Assembly: GCA_964490975.1 (NCBI GenBank)
Contig: CAZBEQ010000002.1
Location: forward strand, 1 to 64,000
Origin: DTU013 sp964490975
GTDB lineage: Bacteria; Bacillota; Clostridia; Acetivibrionales; DTU013
Reading direction: 5' to 3'
Length of the DNA: 64,000 bases
The notes under the pieces: model-generated
Told to the model about the DNA's origin: nothing
Database searches by the model: none
Seen by the model: only the letters and a program-made list of their open reading frames with translations
Part shown: in pieces, positions 53,639 to 63,280 of the stretch
Layout of the letters: every line of letters begins with the position of its first letter
Numbering within the stretch: position 1 is the first letter of the stretch
Program-made: the position numbers and the translations under genes

Positions 53639-55804
53639 TTATTGCTGCAGATAGTTGTATATTATCACAGCACTTTCTCCTCTGGTGATATTCCTCTTCG
53701 GATAGAATTTGCCGCCATCGCCGCTGACTATACCAAGGCCTGAGGCTATAGCAACATAGCCATACAAATCCTTGCTTATGCTGGCCTTGTCCTTGAAGCT
53801 TAAGCTGAAGATGCCCTTGATATCAGCGACCTTGTCATACTTGAGAGCCCTTACGATGTATTTGACCGCTTCTTCTCGTGTAACAGCGCTGCCGGGAGCC
53901 ATCTCTGCCTCTTTTATTATGCCCTCTCTCACCATGAAGGCATACATATCATTGACATCCTTCTGTGTACTGCTTGCGGTAATAATTTGTCCGTAATAAT
54001 TCACGGTTGTAGATAGGTACGTCAGAAAGTCCTTCTGCGTTATTTTTTCTGATGGCCTGAATTTGCTTCCATCCAGATATATCCCAAAATCTGCAAGCAC
54101 ACTTATCTGCTTTTCTGCAAAGTGTCCCTTTATATCTGTATAATTGGTCTTTGTCGCTTCCTTATATTCCTTTCCATTACTGTAAACGACATTGCCGCTA
54201 GCCGCATCTATGTATAAGGGCTTTCCGGGCTCCAACAGGTAAGCCAGCGCCGTTTTTCCCTTGGAGGGTTCATTATTTGTAACTATTTTTGTCTCTTTCA
54301 CCGGATACTCATATCTGTACTCCATACCAAGCCCGACCTTATCAAACAGGCTGTCGGCGGCAGCAGTCAAACCTATGACCTTGTCAACCGAAGGAAATTC
54401 GATATTGAACCAGCTTAAGTCAAAGCCCGTTATCTCTCCGTTAAGGTTGTCGTAGCTGAAGCTTGCGCCATTTTCCGGGAAAGGCACACCGTTTGCCAGC
54501 CTCGTATATCTGAGGTTATAGCTGTCAGACAGGGTACTGTCAGTAAGATACTCTTCACTGGAGATCTTGTCATACTCCAACAGCTTAAAATACTGTGGAT
54601 AGTATTCGGAAAGGAACTTATCGGTAGCAGCCTTTACCTTTGCTATGTCATTAATGGGCTGTTTTTTATCGTTTGTATTGGCTGAGTTTTTATAAAAACT
54701 CATTATCACCCCGGTTTTAGCATTTAATGAAACATTATAATACTCGTTGCCTAGTTTTTTATCCTCAGATGGCTTGACAAAATTCAATGTCCATATATAC
54801 TCTTCTTTGTCAGGCCAGCTGGTATTCAGGTAATAATTCTGAAGCTCATAATCATCCGGGATATTTAGGAATGCTGCCGTACGGGCCAGTTTTTCAGCCC
54901 CCTGCTGATCTATCAGCATGGCTGCCTCCTCTACAGCCTTTATCTCCTCAGGACTTAGCTGTATGGCACCTGCATCCTTGCTCTCAGATTGTTTAAATGA
55001 AATCATTGAACCACAGGTTGCCTTACCCCGCATATTAATTGCCGATGTCAGGCGGTATCTTTCGCCCGTAAAGGCGTTAACAGCATAATTATTGTTATTA
55101 TAAACAGGCTCATATAATGGAAATGCTTTAAGGACATCATCCTCTGCTGTATAGCTGTAAATCAATCTGAGTCCCAGGTTTTTGACATAAGCTGCCTCTG
55201 CCTTTTCAAGGCTTACGGCACCTTTGGATGAAGGGAATTCCAGCTCCGCAGACCAATTACGGGAGTACCCCTGCAAATCGCCAGTTTCACGGTTTATGGT
55301 AACGCTGACCCTGTTGTCATAATAGGGAACACCATTAACGACTCTATAGTAGTTAAAATAGTAGCTTGAATCCATGATGCTGTCCTGATAGTTGTCCTCA
55401 TGCTTGATTTCTTTTAAAAGCCCAGGTACTATGTTCTCTATGTATGCCTCCGCCTTGGCTTTGGCCTCCTCCCTGCTCAATGAGGGAAGTTTTTTTGTCT
55501 GCTTGTAGTCATCCGGAGTGTACTTGTTATAATTCAGTATCATGCCCTTGTCATCCACAGAAGCATTGATACTGCTCATTTTTAGCTCATCGTTGCTGCT
55601 CCAGCTGAGATAATATATCTTTTGTGTTCCCGATGTGCTTATACTTGAAGTAAACTTATAGTCATCCGGAATGGAGAATTTAGTTTTTACTACCCTGATG
55701 GCATTCTCAAGTTCCTTGTCCATTTCAGCAGCAAAGCTCTGTAATGGCAATGCCAGTGTCAGTATGAAAACCAGTGTCAATAAAGCCGCTATTTTCCTTT
55801 TCAC
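53639..55804 (-). CDS. Secreted YcdB/YcdC-repeat protein with S-layer homology domains
   Basis: 721 residues. A signal peptide (about 1-25, ending QSFAA) leads into two YcdB/PepSY-like units (about 30-500) with repeated AxAYVKNLGL and SREEAKAKAEAYIEN-type patterns. The last 170 residues carry S-layer homology repeats (DIKGHFAEKQISVLADFGI, FRPSEKITQKDF, KRNITRGESAVIIYNYLQ) that attach it to cell-wall polymers. GTG 55804 has GGGTGG upstream. It is a surface protein of unknown function. Confidence 0.88.
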   Translation of the reverse strand: MKRKIAALLTLVFILTLALPLQSFAAEMDKELENAIRVVKTKFSIPDDYKFTSSISTSGTQKIYYLSWSSNDELKMSSINASVDDKGMILNYNKYTPDDYKQTKKLPSLSREEAKAKAEAYIENIVPGLLKEIKHEDNYQDSIMDSSYYFNYYRVVNGVPYYDNRVSVTINRETGDLQGYSRNWSAELEFPSSKGAVSLEKAEAAYVKNLGLRLIYSYTAEDDVLKAFPLYEPVYNNNNYAVNAFTGERYRLTSAINMRGKATCGSMISFKQSESKDAGAIQLSPEEIKAVEEAAMLIDQQGAEKLARTAAFLNIPDDYELQNYYLNTSWPDKEEYIWTLNFVKPSEDKKLGNEYYNVSLNAKTGVIMSFYKNSANTNDKKQPINDIAKVKAATDKFLSEYYPQYFKLLEYDKISSEEYLTDSTLSDSYNLRYTRLANGVPFPENGASFSYDNLNGEITGFDLSWFNIEFPSVDKVIGLTAAADSLFDKVGLGMEYRYEYPVKETKIVTNNEPSKGKTALAYLLEPGKPLYIDAASGNVVYSNGKEYKEATKTNYTDIKGHFAEKQISVLADFGIYLDGSKFRPSEKITQKDFLTYLSTTVNYYGQIITASSTQKDVNDMYAFMVREGIIKEAEMAPGSAVTREEAVKYIVRALKYDKVADIKGIFSLSFKDKASISKDLYGYVAIASGLGIVSGDGGKFYPKRNITRGESAVIIYNYLQQ

Positions 55805-55911
55805 TTCTATCCACCCTTTTCTTCGATTATTGTATTGCACAAAGCTACAGTACAAAATATTAGACTGGGCAATATGGATAAGTGTTCCATGTCTAATATT
55901 TCATTTATGTT

Positions 55912-57120
55912 TCACTTATCGAGCAATACAAGGATGCCACCTGCCACTTCTCGTTCCTCTCCCTTATAAGACGGCCTGCTGACAAGCCTTCCTTTCACGA
56001 GCATTTCTGTCGAGGCACCGCCGTCGAGCATTGCAGCATCCACAGCGCCGCAGCTTATCAGGTAATCCGCCAGCTCCTGTCCCGTAAAGCCTATTCTGTA
56101 TCCCGGCTGCCTGCCGTCCACGGTAAGCAGTATGACTGCTCCATCCTCCTTGATACCTACCGCAGTCCTCGGATCATGGTTAGTAAGAACGCCTACCCAC
56201 GGGTCACTCTCCCCTACGACAGAAACACCATCCTTTACAAGCCAGCAGCCGCATTCATACGCCTGCACATTTCCGGTCATATCAGGGCTGTGGCTCACTC
56301 GCACAGCATCGCCGACCTTTATAGGCAGTTCGATGCCTGCATATTTAGCTGTATTGAAAAAAGTGACCAGCATACCGTTTTGAGGTATTTCCGCTTCCCT
56401 TTCATAGTCTGCGATCCTTGTAACGACACCGTCTTCGACGGTTACTGTGATATTCCTCCGGTCTGCCCTGTTATTTCGTCCGTATACAGGCGTGTAAATA
56501 ACAGTCTGTTTTCCTGAACCAGGTAAGTTGATATTGTCGGCAATAATTTCCCCAGAGTCCTTATTGTCTACAGAGGCTACATCTCCATATAATATCAATA
56601 ATTCGCTTTTTACTTCCTTAAGCTCAGCCTTCCCGTCTCTTATAATAAAAACCGGATAATTCCCCGTTGCCGCTGAGTACAGCTCACCATCGATCACAAC
56701 CATTCCGGACGGCAACCCGAAATCCCTGAAAAACCCGCCATTGACTGCTGCATAGGCACCCTTCCTGCCCGCCATTTCGCTCAGCAGCTCATAACCATAT
56801 ATCAAGTCATGAGATAGCACAGGTTTTATTTGTACTCTGGGATCTCCCAAGCGTATCTCCAGTATATTGATCTCCTGCGCAAGCCCATTTATGGTCTCGG
56901 AACGGTGAATATAACTGACCGGATCCCCCATCTGCTCTTCAGGCTGCGGTGTTGCAGACTGCTCATCGTTAACCGGAGCCTTTTCCTGTGACATATGAGT
57001 GTTTCCAATCCCGTTCGAAAATAAAAAATGTCCTGCAAAAGCTAATGCAATGGACATTACAACGATTACAATTATTTTATTTTTGTATTTTCTATTTATC
57101 TTCTTCAACTGAAATCTCAC
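55912..57120 (-). CDS. Membrane-anchored phosphodiester glycosidase (NAGPA/DUF2233 domain)
   Basis: 402 residues. An N-terminal membrane helix (about 17-38) is followed by a linker and a NAGPA domain (about 95-400) with AAVNGGFFRDFGLPSG, NHDPRTAVGI and LDGGASTEMLVKG, the conserved core of phosphodiester glycosidases. Such enzymes cut sugar-phosphate diesters in wall polymers. GTG 57120 is taken because it follows the previous stop after one base, although its ribosome site is weak; ATG codons further in are possible. The gene follows the FlgJ-like gene and may be co-transcribed. Confidence 0.82.
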   Translation of the reverse strand: MRFQLKKINRKYKNKIIVIVVMSIALAFAGHFLFSNGIGNTHMSQEKAPVNDEQSATPQPEEQMGDPVSYIHRSETINGLAQEINILEIRLGDPRVQIKPVLSHDLIYGYELLSEMAGRKGAYAAVNGGFFRDFGLPSGMVVIDGELYSAATGNYPVFIIRDGKAELKEVKSELLILYGDVASVDNKDSGEIIADNINLPGSGKQTVIYTPVYGRNNRADRRNITVTVEDGVVTRIADYEREAEIPQNGMLVTFFNTAKYAGIELPIKVGDAVRVSHSPDMTGNVQAYECGCWLVKDGVSVVGESDPWVGVLTNHDPRTAVGIKEDGAVILLTVDGRQPGYRIGFTGQELADYLISCGAVDAAMLDGGASTEMLVKGRLVSRPSYKGEEREVAGGILVLLDK

Positions 57121-57121
57121 T

Positions 57122-57508
57122 TTATTCTTTATTCCCGTCTGTAGCCTGAACCTGTCTGCCGTACTGTTTTGACATCTGCTTGTAAAGCGAGTCTGCCAAT
57201 CCAATGCCTCCGGCATCAGACGCCTTCTCAACGAGCTCGTCATCGAGCATGGATTCGAATATATCTCTTCCGGGCTCCTCTTCCACAAGATCCGACTTCA
57301 TAACAGTTGACTTCATCTGCTTATACATCATGTCCAGCATAATTGACTCAAATTCCTGGCATGCCTTTTTTAGTTCCTTGTCGTCCTTATTTTTTGCAGC
57401 AGCCTCCAGCTTCTTGGCAAAATCATCATCGGTCGATTGTGCCACTGCGCTGTTTGCATTTTTAATGACACTGCTCATAATATTGCTGTCGATCTTACCT
57501 ATATCCAT
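57122..57508 (-). CDS. Flagellar rod-binding protein (FlgJ N-terminal domain)
   Basis: 128 residues. The motif CQEFESIMLDMMYKQMKST followed by GRDIFESMLDDELVEKASDA is the FlgJ rod-binding domain; the muramidase half is absent, as is usual in Firmicutes. The preceding residues are charged and flexible. It ends an apparent rod operon (flhO-, flhP- and flgJ-like) downstream of mbl. It probably caps the growing rod. Confidence 0.92.
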   Translation of the reverse strand: MDIGKIDSNIMSSVIKNANSAVAQSTDDDFAKKLEAAAKNKDDKELKKACQEFESIMLDMMYKQMKSTVMKSDLVEEEPGRDIFESMLDDELVEKASDAGGIGLADSLYKQMSKQYGRQVQATDGNKE

Positions 57509-57534
57509 ATCGATTAACGCCCCTTAGTAGTGTG

Positions 57535-58335
57535 TTATCTCCTGAGATTATTTGCAATGCCGAGCATCTCATCCGATGACTGGATCGCCTTGGAATTAAG
57601 CTCATACGCTCTTTGTGCCACAATAAGCTTTACCATTTCCTCAACAGTTTTAACATTTGATGACTCGATAAAATTCTGCATCACGAGACTGGTCTGGGTC
57701 GAATCCAGTGCAAGCGTCGGCTCACCTGCCGCCTGAGTTGCCTCGTACAGATTCCTTCCGACAGCCTCGAGACCGTTCCTGTTTTCAAAATAAACAAGTC
57801 CCATGACCTGACCTGTCGGTACAGACAAGCCCTCTTCATCAATATAAGACAGCTCTCCGTTTTGAGAAACCTTCAGGTCAGTCAGATCCACGTCAATGAT
57901 CAGCGGCGTACCAGCCTCATCAAGCACCGCATAACCATCTGATGTTGTCAGCATCTTCCCAGCGTCAGTCAAGCTTATCTTAAAGCTGCCATCTCTTGTA
58001 TAGTTGATATCACCGGACGGTCCCTGGATCATAAAAAACGCATCGCCATCTATATAAAAATCCAGAGGGTTCCCGGTCTCTTCCGGACTCCCTTTTTCAA
58101 AATCTCTTACCGTAGCTACTGCCATTGTACCATGTCCTACCTGCAGATTCACAGGCTTTCCGCCATCATCCAGCACACGGGCCCTGTCCATGGTTTCATA
58201 CAGCAGATCCTTGAACTCAACACGTTCCTTTTTATACGAAGTCGTATTAACATTTGCAAGGTTATTCGAAATAACATCAACATTCATCTGCTGTGCCTGC
58301 ATACCGGACGCAGCCGTCCAAAGTGCTCTCATCAT
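57535..58335 (-). CDS. flgG: Flagellar basal-body rod protein FlgG-type (FlhP-like)
   Basis: 266 residues. It begins MMRALWTAASGMQAQQMNVDVI, with the N-terminal rod motif SNNLANVNTTSYKK, and ends with NVKTVEEMVKLIVAQRAYELN, the C-terminal axial motif. GGGAGG lies 10 bases before the start. By order it corresponds to B. subtilis flhP, which follows mbl and flhO. It forms the distal rod of the flagellum. Confidence 0.94.
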   Translation of the reverse strand: MMRALWTAASGMQAQQMNVDVISNNLANVNTTSYKKERVEFKDLLYETMDRARVLDDGGKPVNLQVGHGTMAVATVRDFEKGSPEETGNPLDFYIDGDAFFMIQGPSGDINYTRDGSFKISLTDAGKMLTTSDGYAVLDEAGTPLIIDVDLTDLKVSQNGELSYIDEEGLSVPTGQVMGLVYFENRNGLEAVGRNLYEATQAAGEPTLALDSTQTSLVMQNFIESSNVKTVEEMVKLIVAQRAYELNSKAIQSSDEMLGIANNLRR

Positions 58336-58379
58336 AAAAAGATTACCTCCCGTAGTATAACTGAAAATCAGCTGTTACC

Positions 58380-59159
58380 TTATCTGACTGCTCCAACCTC
58401 ACTGACTGCCTTTTCCAGAGTACTGTCTATTGCCTGCAATACCTTCTGGTTGGCTTCATATGAGCGCATTACTGTGATCATGTCAACCATTTCACGTACC
58501 GTATTAACATTTGAAAGCTCTGCGAAGCCCTGCTGGACAGTTCCTGAAAACTCACGTGTCTGACCACCCTCACCGGCCTGCAAAAGATTGTTCCCGTATT
58601 TTTTAAGATCGGTTGTGTCTTCAAACTCAGTGATAAGCAGCTTGTCGATCACATTGCCATCCTGGATAACCGAACCGTCATCACTGACTGTAAACGGTCC
58701 GTTTTGAAGAACGATCGGACCATTTTCTCCAAGTACTGTATATCCTTCGCTTGTTACAAGACTATTATCTATGCCCTTTGAAAAAGAGCCATCCCTTGTG
58801 TAAAAAGCCTTTATATTTCCGTCATTATCCGGCACGGCAACTGTGAAGAATGCGCTGTCGCTGTCCCTGATAGCGATATCGAGTTCATTATCGGTCTTGT
58901 TGAGCTGCCCCTGCGAGAAATATGTATAAACCGTACCTACGTCACTGCCCAATTCCATGGTTCCGATATTTCGTGTCCTACCCGAGGCGGTACTGTAATC
59001 ATTTACTATTTTAGTCAATGTCGCTGGAAAGCTCTCCATAACGACTGTATCCTTTTTATAACCATTAGTACTGGCATTGGCCATATTATTTGTAATGACA
59101 TCCATTTTCTTTTCCAGTGCCAGCATGCTCCAGCCTGAAGTATACAATCCACGTACCAT
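58380..59159 (-). CDS. Flagellar basal-body rod protein FlgF-type (FlhO-like)
   Basis: 259 residues from ATG 59159, which has GGAG upstream; the frame is open to 59309 but without a site. It starts MVRGLYTSGWSMLALEKK, has the rod motif TNNMANASTNGYKK, and ends NVNTVREMVDMITVMRSYEANQ (split by length). It corresponds to flhO by position between mbl and flhP. It forms part of the proximal rod. Confidence 0.93.
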   Translation of the reverse strand: MVRGLYTSGWSMLALEKKMDVITNNMANASTNGYKKDTVVMESFPATLTKIVNDYSTASGRTRNIGTMELGSDVGTVYTYFSQGQLNKTDNELDIAIRDSDSAFFTVAVPDNDGNIKAFYTRDGSFSKGIDNSLVTSEGYTVLGENGPIVLQNGPFTVSDDGSVIQDGNVIDKLLITEFEDTTDLKKYGNNLLQAGEGGQTREFSGTVQQGFAELSNVNTVREMVDMITVMRSYEANQKVLQAIDSTLEKAVSEVGAVR

Positions 59160-59293
59160 ATATGCTCCTGACGCATCGCTACCTGCATAATTTCTCTTAT
59201 GCAGTCTGTCGATGACATTATTTTTACAGCGTTTCAATGAGGCTGCTTTAACCTCACTATTATTATCGGAGAAATAGTAAATCAACTTAACAT

Positions 59294-59319
59294 AAAAAAG
59301 ACCGGTCAATGTCCCGGCC
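59294..59319 (-). terminator. Terminator after mbl
   Basis: On the minus strand GGCCGG pairs with CCGGTC around an 8-base loop, followed by six Ts. It lies about 50 bases after the mbl stop and before the flhO-like gene, which therefore probably has its own promoter. Confidence 0.75.
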
Positions 59320-59367
59320 TTCCATGCTCTGTATCATTTATAACACTTTGTTCAAATCTCGGCCCTG

Positions 59368-60399
59368 CTATTTGCTGCTGTATCTGCCTTCAGCGATAGC
59401 GCTCTGTTCTATTGACTCAATATCATTTAAGGCCTCACCTGTGCCAAGCGCAACACATGATACGGCATCATCTGCTATAATGACATTTATTCCAGTCTTC
59501 TCCTGAAGCAATTTATCCAGCCCGTAAACAAGGCTGCCTCCGCCGGTGAGCACGATGCCCCTGTCGCTGATATCGGCTGCAAGCTCGGGAGGTGTCTTCT
59601 CAAGTACTGAATGAACAGCCTCAACGATGCTTGACATTGGCTCCTCAAGTGCCTCCATCATTTCAGAAGAAGTGACAGAAATAGTTTTTGGAAGTCCGGA
59701 TATAAGGTTTCTCCCTCTCACATCCATCGCTACTTCCTGGACCCTGGGATATACGGTGCCTATGTTTATCTTCAATTCTTCCGCCGTACGCTCACCGATC
59801 ATTATGTTGTGCTTCTTACGCATATATCTTACTATCGCTTCGTCGAATTTGTCACCGGCAATCTTTATGGAAGCGGAAACAACTGTGCCGCCCAGTGAGA
59901 TGACTGCTATATCGGTGGTACCACCGCCTATATCTACCACCATGCTGCCACAGGCCTTGGATATATCGATACCCGCTCCAATAGCTGCCGCTATAGGCTC
60001 CTCGATCAGGTATGTCTTTCTTGCTCCGGCCTGCATCGCCGCATCTATGACCGCGCGTTTCTCGACCTCGGTGACACCGCTTGGTACACATACCATTATT
60101 CTAGGCTTGAAAAGCCTGAAGACCCTGCCTCCGCAAATCTTGTTGATAAAATATTTCAGCATCCTTTCGGTGATGTCGTAATCCGATATAACGCCATCCC
60201 TCAGAGGCCTTATGGCAACTATATTGCCTGGTGTCCTGCCGAGCATCCGGCGCGCTTCTTCACCCACTGCAAGGAGCTTGTTTGTATTCTTGTCAATTGC
60301 AACTACAGAAGGTTCCCTTAAAACTATGCCTTTACCTTTAATATATACAAGCACCGATGCGGTACCGAGATCTATGCCGATATCCTGTCCCAGACTCAT
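59368..60399 (-). CDS. mbl: MreB-family cell-shape protein (Mbl)
   Basis: 343 residues. The actin-fold phosphate loops are DIGIDLGTASVLVY and MVVDIGGGTTDIAVISLGG, and the adenosine motif is GIVLTGGGSLVYGLDKLL. The order spoIIID, mbl, flhO, flhP matches B. subtilis, which supports Mbl rather than MreB itself (no mreC/mreD follow). It polymerises under the membrane to guide peptidoglycan synthesis. Confidence 0.93.
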   Translation of the reverse strand: MSLGQDIGIDLGTASVLVYIKGKGIVLREPSVVAIDKNTNKLLAVGEEARRMLGRTPGNIVAIRPLRDGVISDYDITERMLKYFINKICGGRVFRLFKPRIMVCVPSGVTEVEKRAVIDAAMQAGARKTYLIEEPIAAAIGAGIDISKACGSMVVDIGGGTTDIAVISLGGTVVSASIKIAGDKFDEAIVRYMRKKHNIMIGERTAEELKINIGTVYPRVQEVAMDVRGRNLISGLPKTISVTSSEMMEALEEPMSSIVEAVHSVLEKTPPELAADISDRGIVLTGGGSLVYGLDKLLQEKTGINVIIADDAVSCVALGTGEALNDIESIEQSAIAEGRYSSK

Positions 60400-60568
60400 T
60401 CAAACACCCCTTTGTTCCTTTGCCTTTTATCCTTTAAGCAGGAGTTTCTTTAATCAAATATTTTGTAAACTTGCTAAAATAATATTATCACAATATTATA
60501 AATATGCAACAAATTGTGCAACAAATAATCGTCACCAATAGCCGGGACATACACAGCAGCATATACAA

Positions 60569-60598
60569 AGCCGGGACAGATCAATATCTGCTCCGGCT
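60569..60598 (-). terminator. Terminator after spoIIID
   Basis: AGCCGGGACAGAT (60569-60581) pairs with ATCTGCTCCGGCT (60586-60598) with a four-base loop and one mismatch, beyond the spoIIID stop on the minus strand. Only a short T-rich tract follows. Confidence 0.7.
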
Positions 60599-60632
60599 CC
60601 TTCTGATCGGGTGCTTTGTTTAATATCTCCCT

Positions 60633-60896
60633 TTATACAGCTTTTGAATTGTTCACCTGGTATTTGGCCTTTGTTGCCTCTCCTCCCCTGATATGCCTTT
60701 CAGCTTTATTTTCCTCCAGAATGACCCTCACGTTGTCAGCAAGCTCAGAGCTCACCCTTATCAGTCTTTCTGTTACATCCTTGTGTACAGTGCTTTTGCT
60801 GATACCAAATTTTTTAGCCGCAGCTCTTACTGTAGTCTTTTTATCAATAATGTAATTAGCAAGTTCTATTGCCCTCTCTTCGATATATCCCTTCAA
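60633..60896 (-). CDS. spoIIID: Sporulation transcription factor SpoIIID
   Basis: 87 residues, matching the length and sequence of SpoIIID: KGYIEERAIELANYI, helix-turn-helix AAKKFGISKSTVHKDVTERL, and RHIRGGEATKAKY near the end. TTG at 60896 is chosen because it aligns with the B. subtilis start and has AGAGGGGG upstream; a TTG at 60917 is also open. It controls mother-cell genes in the sigma-E stage of sporulation. Confidence 0.95.
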   Translation of the reverse strand: MKGYIEERAIELANYIIDKKTTVRAAAKKFGISKSTVHKDVTERLIRVSSELADNVRVILEENKAERHIRGGEATKAKYQVNNSKAV

Positions 60897-61130
60897 CTGT
60901 ATATACCCCCTCTTCAAGTCATACTATGGAGAATGCGATAAAATCACTTGTATATGAAGGCATTGGGAGCCTCTTGTCCTTCAGGACCAAACCGGACAGT
61001 TACCTGCAGACTCGGCACTTCCTGCGCCAGCAGGCCATTTGTATGTTTTTGCGTTTCTACAGTATATATATGCCCTGTACGCTCTCTATATGAATTAAAG
61101 GCGAAAAATCAGAAAGGTGCAGACAGATAA
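60897..61130. other. Intergenic region between spoIIID and the spoIIQ terminator
   Basis: Holds the spoIIID promoter region. No other gene or repeat was recognised in this part of the 320-base gap. Confidence 0.4.
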
Positions 61131-61182
61131 AAACAGGGATGATACAGATCCGTTCAAATACGGAGCTGTTCTCATCCCTGTT
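61131..61182 (-). terminator. Long-stem terminator after the spoIIQ-like gene
   Basis: ACAGGGATGA and TCATCCCTGT pair, with an inner CCGT/ACGG stem. On the minus strand a T-rich run follows, 35 bases beyond the stop at 61217. Confidence 0.85.
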
Positions 61183-61216
61183 AGCTAAAGCTGAACTGTT
61201 ATAACATGTCGCTTGT

Positions 61217-62053
61217 TTACTTTTGGGGGAGATACTTATTCGGGTCCTGATTAATATCATCCTTCAGTACCTCAAAGTGCAGGTGAGACTGTTCAGATGA
61301 CTCGTCGATAGCAGTATTTCCAATACTTCCGATGATCTCGCCCTGTTTCACCTTCTGGTTCACGATGACAGTATCATCAGCCGCAAGGTTCCTGTAAATC
61401 GTCTTCAGGCCATTTTCATGATCAATGACTACAGATATTCCATAGAACTGATCATTTTTCACATCGCAGACCACTCCATCGGCAACAGATTTTACAGGAG
61501 TCCCCCTGTCCGCCGCAATGTCTATGCCCTGATGTGAGCGCCATTCCTCAAGTGTCTTGGAATAAACCAGCTTGTCCATCGCATATTCAAGCGATATCTC
61601 ACCATCGACCGGCATCAGGAAGCTTTGCTGTTTGACTGGCGTTTTGGATTTTGCAGGAGTTGCTTTCTCCGGGGTTGCATTTTCCTTAGGTTCAGTCTTC
61701 TTATCACTGTCCTTTGGTTTTGCTGCCGTATCCGTGTTAACAGATGCAGGGCTGCCAATATCCGATCCCTCTTCAGGCACCGATACCACGGGATCTCCAT
61801 TTAGCTTGTCCGCCAGCTTTTCGGATTCGTTCAATGCTGCATCCTTGGCTGCAAGAGCATCTCCGGACTCATCAGAAAGATTTTCCGCTTCATAATCCGG
61901 ATCCCTGGATACAGCATTACGGGTAGTGACAAAAACTAAGGTTCCGGCCACAACAGCTATACACAACAGCAGAACGATATAGAAGCCTCTCTTGTCCAGA
62001 AACTCCTTGAGCTTTTTACTTTTTTCTTCTGGAAATGATTTTTTCATATTCAC
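61217..62053 (-). CDS. spoIIQ: SpoIIQ-like LytM (M23) engulfment protein
   Basis: 278 residues. One membrane helix (about 22-42) anchors it, then a charged Lys/Pro/Ala linker (about 100-155) and a LytM domain (about 165-278). The zinc ligands are all present: HQGIDIAA (His and Asp) and HLHFE (His-x-His). In B. subtilis SpoIIQ the site is degenerate, whereas several clostridial versions keep it. GTG 62053 has GGAGG at 8 bases; ATG 62047 is the alternative. It lies downstream of spoIID, as in B. subtilis. Confidence 0.88.
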   Translation of the reverse strand: MNMKKSFPEEKSKKLKEFLDKRGFYIVLLLCIAVVAGTLVFVTTRNAVSRDPDYEAENLSDESGDALAAKDAALNESEKLADKLNGDPVVSVPEEGSDIGSPASVNTDTAAKPKDSDKKTEPKENATPEKATPAKSKTPVKQQSFLMPVDGEISLEYAMDKLVYSKTLEEWRSHQGIDIAADRGTPVKSVADGVVCDVKNDQFYGISVVIDHENGLKTIYRNLAADDTVIVNQKVKQGEIIGSIGNTAIDESSEQSHLHFEVLKDDINQDPNKYLPQK

Positions 62054-62125
62054 ATATTCCACCTCCGTATATTATTGTTGCCGTATATGGCAACTATATA
62101 CATCTGAAGGTAAAATATTTGCCCT

Positions 62126-63142
62126 TCAATCAGCCTTCGCCATAGCCTCGTACTCAGCAATAGATATTACATCGATACCTGTATAATAATGTTGCAATAT
62201 CTCGCTGTAAGTACCACCGGTCCTGGCAAGCGCATTCGCACCCCACTGGCTCATCCCGACCCCATGGCCATGTCCCGTAGTCGTGATCCTTAGTAAATCA
62301 TCATCAACAAATTCAATGCTGAAGCATGCCGACCTGAGACCCATTATGGCTCTGAACTCAGTCCCGCTAATAGTAAGATTGCCGATTTTCAATGTTTTAA
62401 CTCTTCCACCTGTAGTATAATCAACTATTCTTATATTATTTATCACTTCATCCCCGATGTCCTCATCAGGATAGGCTTTTAAAAGCTTTTCAACCAGTTC
62501 CTCCACACCGACTGAAACCGCGGCTATATAGCCCTTTGAAGCTTCATCCCCGGTGCTCTCGACGCTTTTGAGATATGGCACGCTTTTGCCTTCCCATACA
62601 TCCTCCGAATTTTCCGTCCTTCCTGGGCTGCTTGCGTGGAATAGAGTATTTGCAACTTTGCCTTCATATACCGCTATGACTCCTTTTGTTTCGTTGACCG
62701 CTTTACTTATCCTGCTCCAGTTTCTGGATGCGAACAGTATGTTCCATTTTTTCATAGCGCTCTCCTTGCTTATCCAAGCCTGGCAATGGGTAGAATCCGT
62801 GCAGATATCGATACCATCATGAACGCCCTGTTTGGATCTGTAAGCTCCTGACATGCGACCATATGCAAAAGTCCGGGCAGCCACTGCCTGAGCCTTCAAT
62901 GCTTCCAAGTCAAAGTCGGCAGGCATTTCCGCAGCAACTACGCACTTTATGTACTCCTCCAATTCAACCTTCTCCGTTATACCTGTTAAATGATTATAGA
63001 CTGTTATCTCATAGACCTTAGCTGGCGTTATTCCCTGCTGCGGTTTTTGTTTTGGAGCGGGGCCGCAGCTTCTTACAATGATCATAGGAAGAAGTATGAC
63101 AATAACAATCATCACTCCCGCATAGTAAATGAGCTTTTTCAT
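62126..63142 (-). CDS. spoIID: Stage II sporulation protein D (lytic transglycosylase)
   Basis: 338 residues. A membrane anchor (about 3-22) is followed by the SpoIID core with EEYIKCVVAAEMPADFDLEA, the catalytic Glu region, and TTGHGHGVGMSQWGANALA, the signature of the family. The start at 63142 has GGGGGG. It cuts septal peptidoglycan between forespore and mother cell during engulfment. It stands between murA and the spoIIQ-like gene, which is the conserved order. Confidence 0.95.
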   Translation of the reverse strand: MKKLIYYAGVMIVIVILLPMIIVRSCGPAPKQKPQQGITPAKVYEITVYNHLTGITEKVELEEYIKCVVAAEMPADFDLEALKAQAVAARTFAYGRMSGAYRSKQGVHDGIDICTDSTHCQAWISKESAMKKWNILFASRNWSRISKAVNETKGVIAVYEGKVANTLFHASSPGRTENSEDVWEGKSVPYLKSVESTGDEASKGYIAAVSVGVEELVEKLLKAYPDEDIGDEVINNIRIVDYTTGGRVKTLKIGNLTISGTEFRAIMGLRSACFSIEFVDDDLLRITTTGHGHGVGMSQWGANALARTGGTYSEILQHYYTGIDVISIAEYEAMAKAD

Positions 63143-63199
63143 CAGGACCCCCCTATAGCGGATAAACATTAACCTGTTTCGGTTAATGTATATTCACAT

Positions 63200-63229
63200 A
63201 AAAAAAAAGTATGCGGCTGCGCGCACACT
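63200..63229 (-). terminator. Terminator after murA
   Basis: AGTGTGCG/CGCATACT stem on the minus strand followed by nine Ts, between the murA stop and spoIID. A second small palindrome ACATTAACC/GGTTAATGT (63167-63189) lies ahead of spoIID and could be regulatory. Confidence 0.85.
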
Positions 63230-63280
63230 CTGTCCTGTAAAAGCAATCCCTATCCATGCTCATTTTACTCCGGTTGGCTC

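Noticed and set aside
54261..54996. Plus-strand ORFs inside the YcdB/SLH gene
   Set aside because: They are short, lack initiation signals and overlap a well-supported gene on the other strand.
59627..60181. 184-residue plus-strand ORF inside mbl
   Set aside because: It is the complement of a strongly conserved MreB-family gene.
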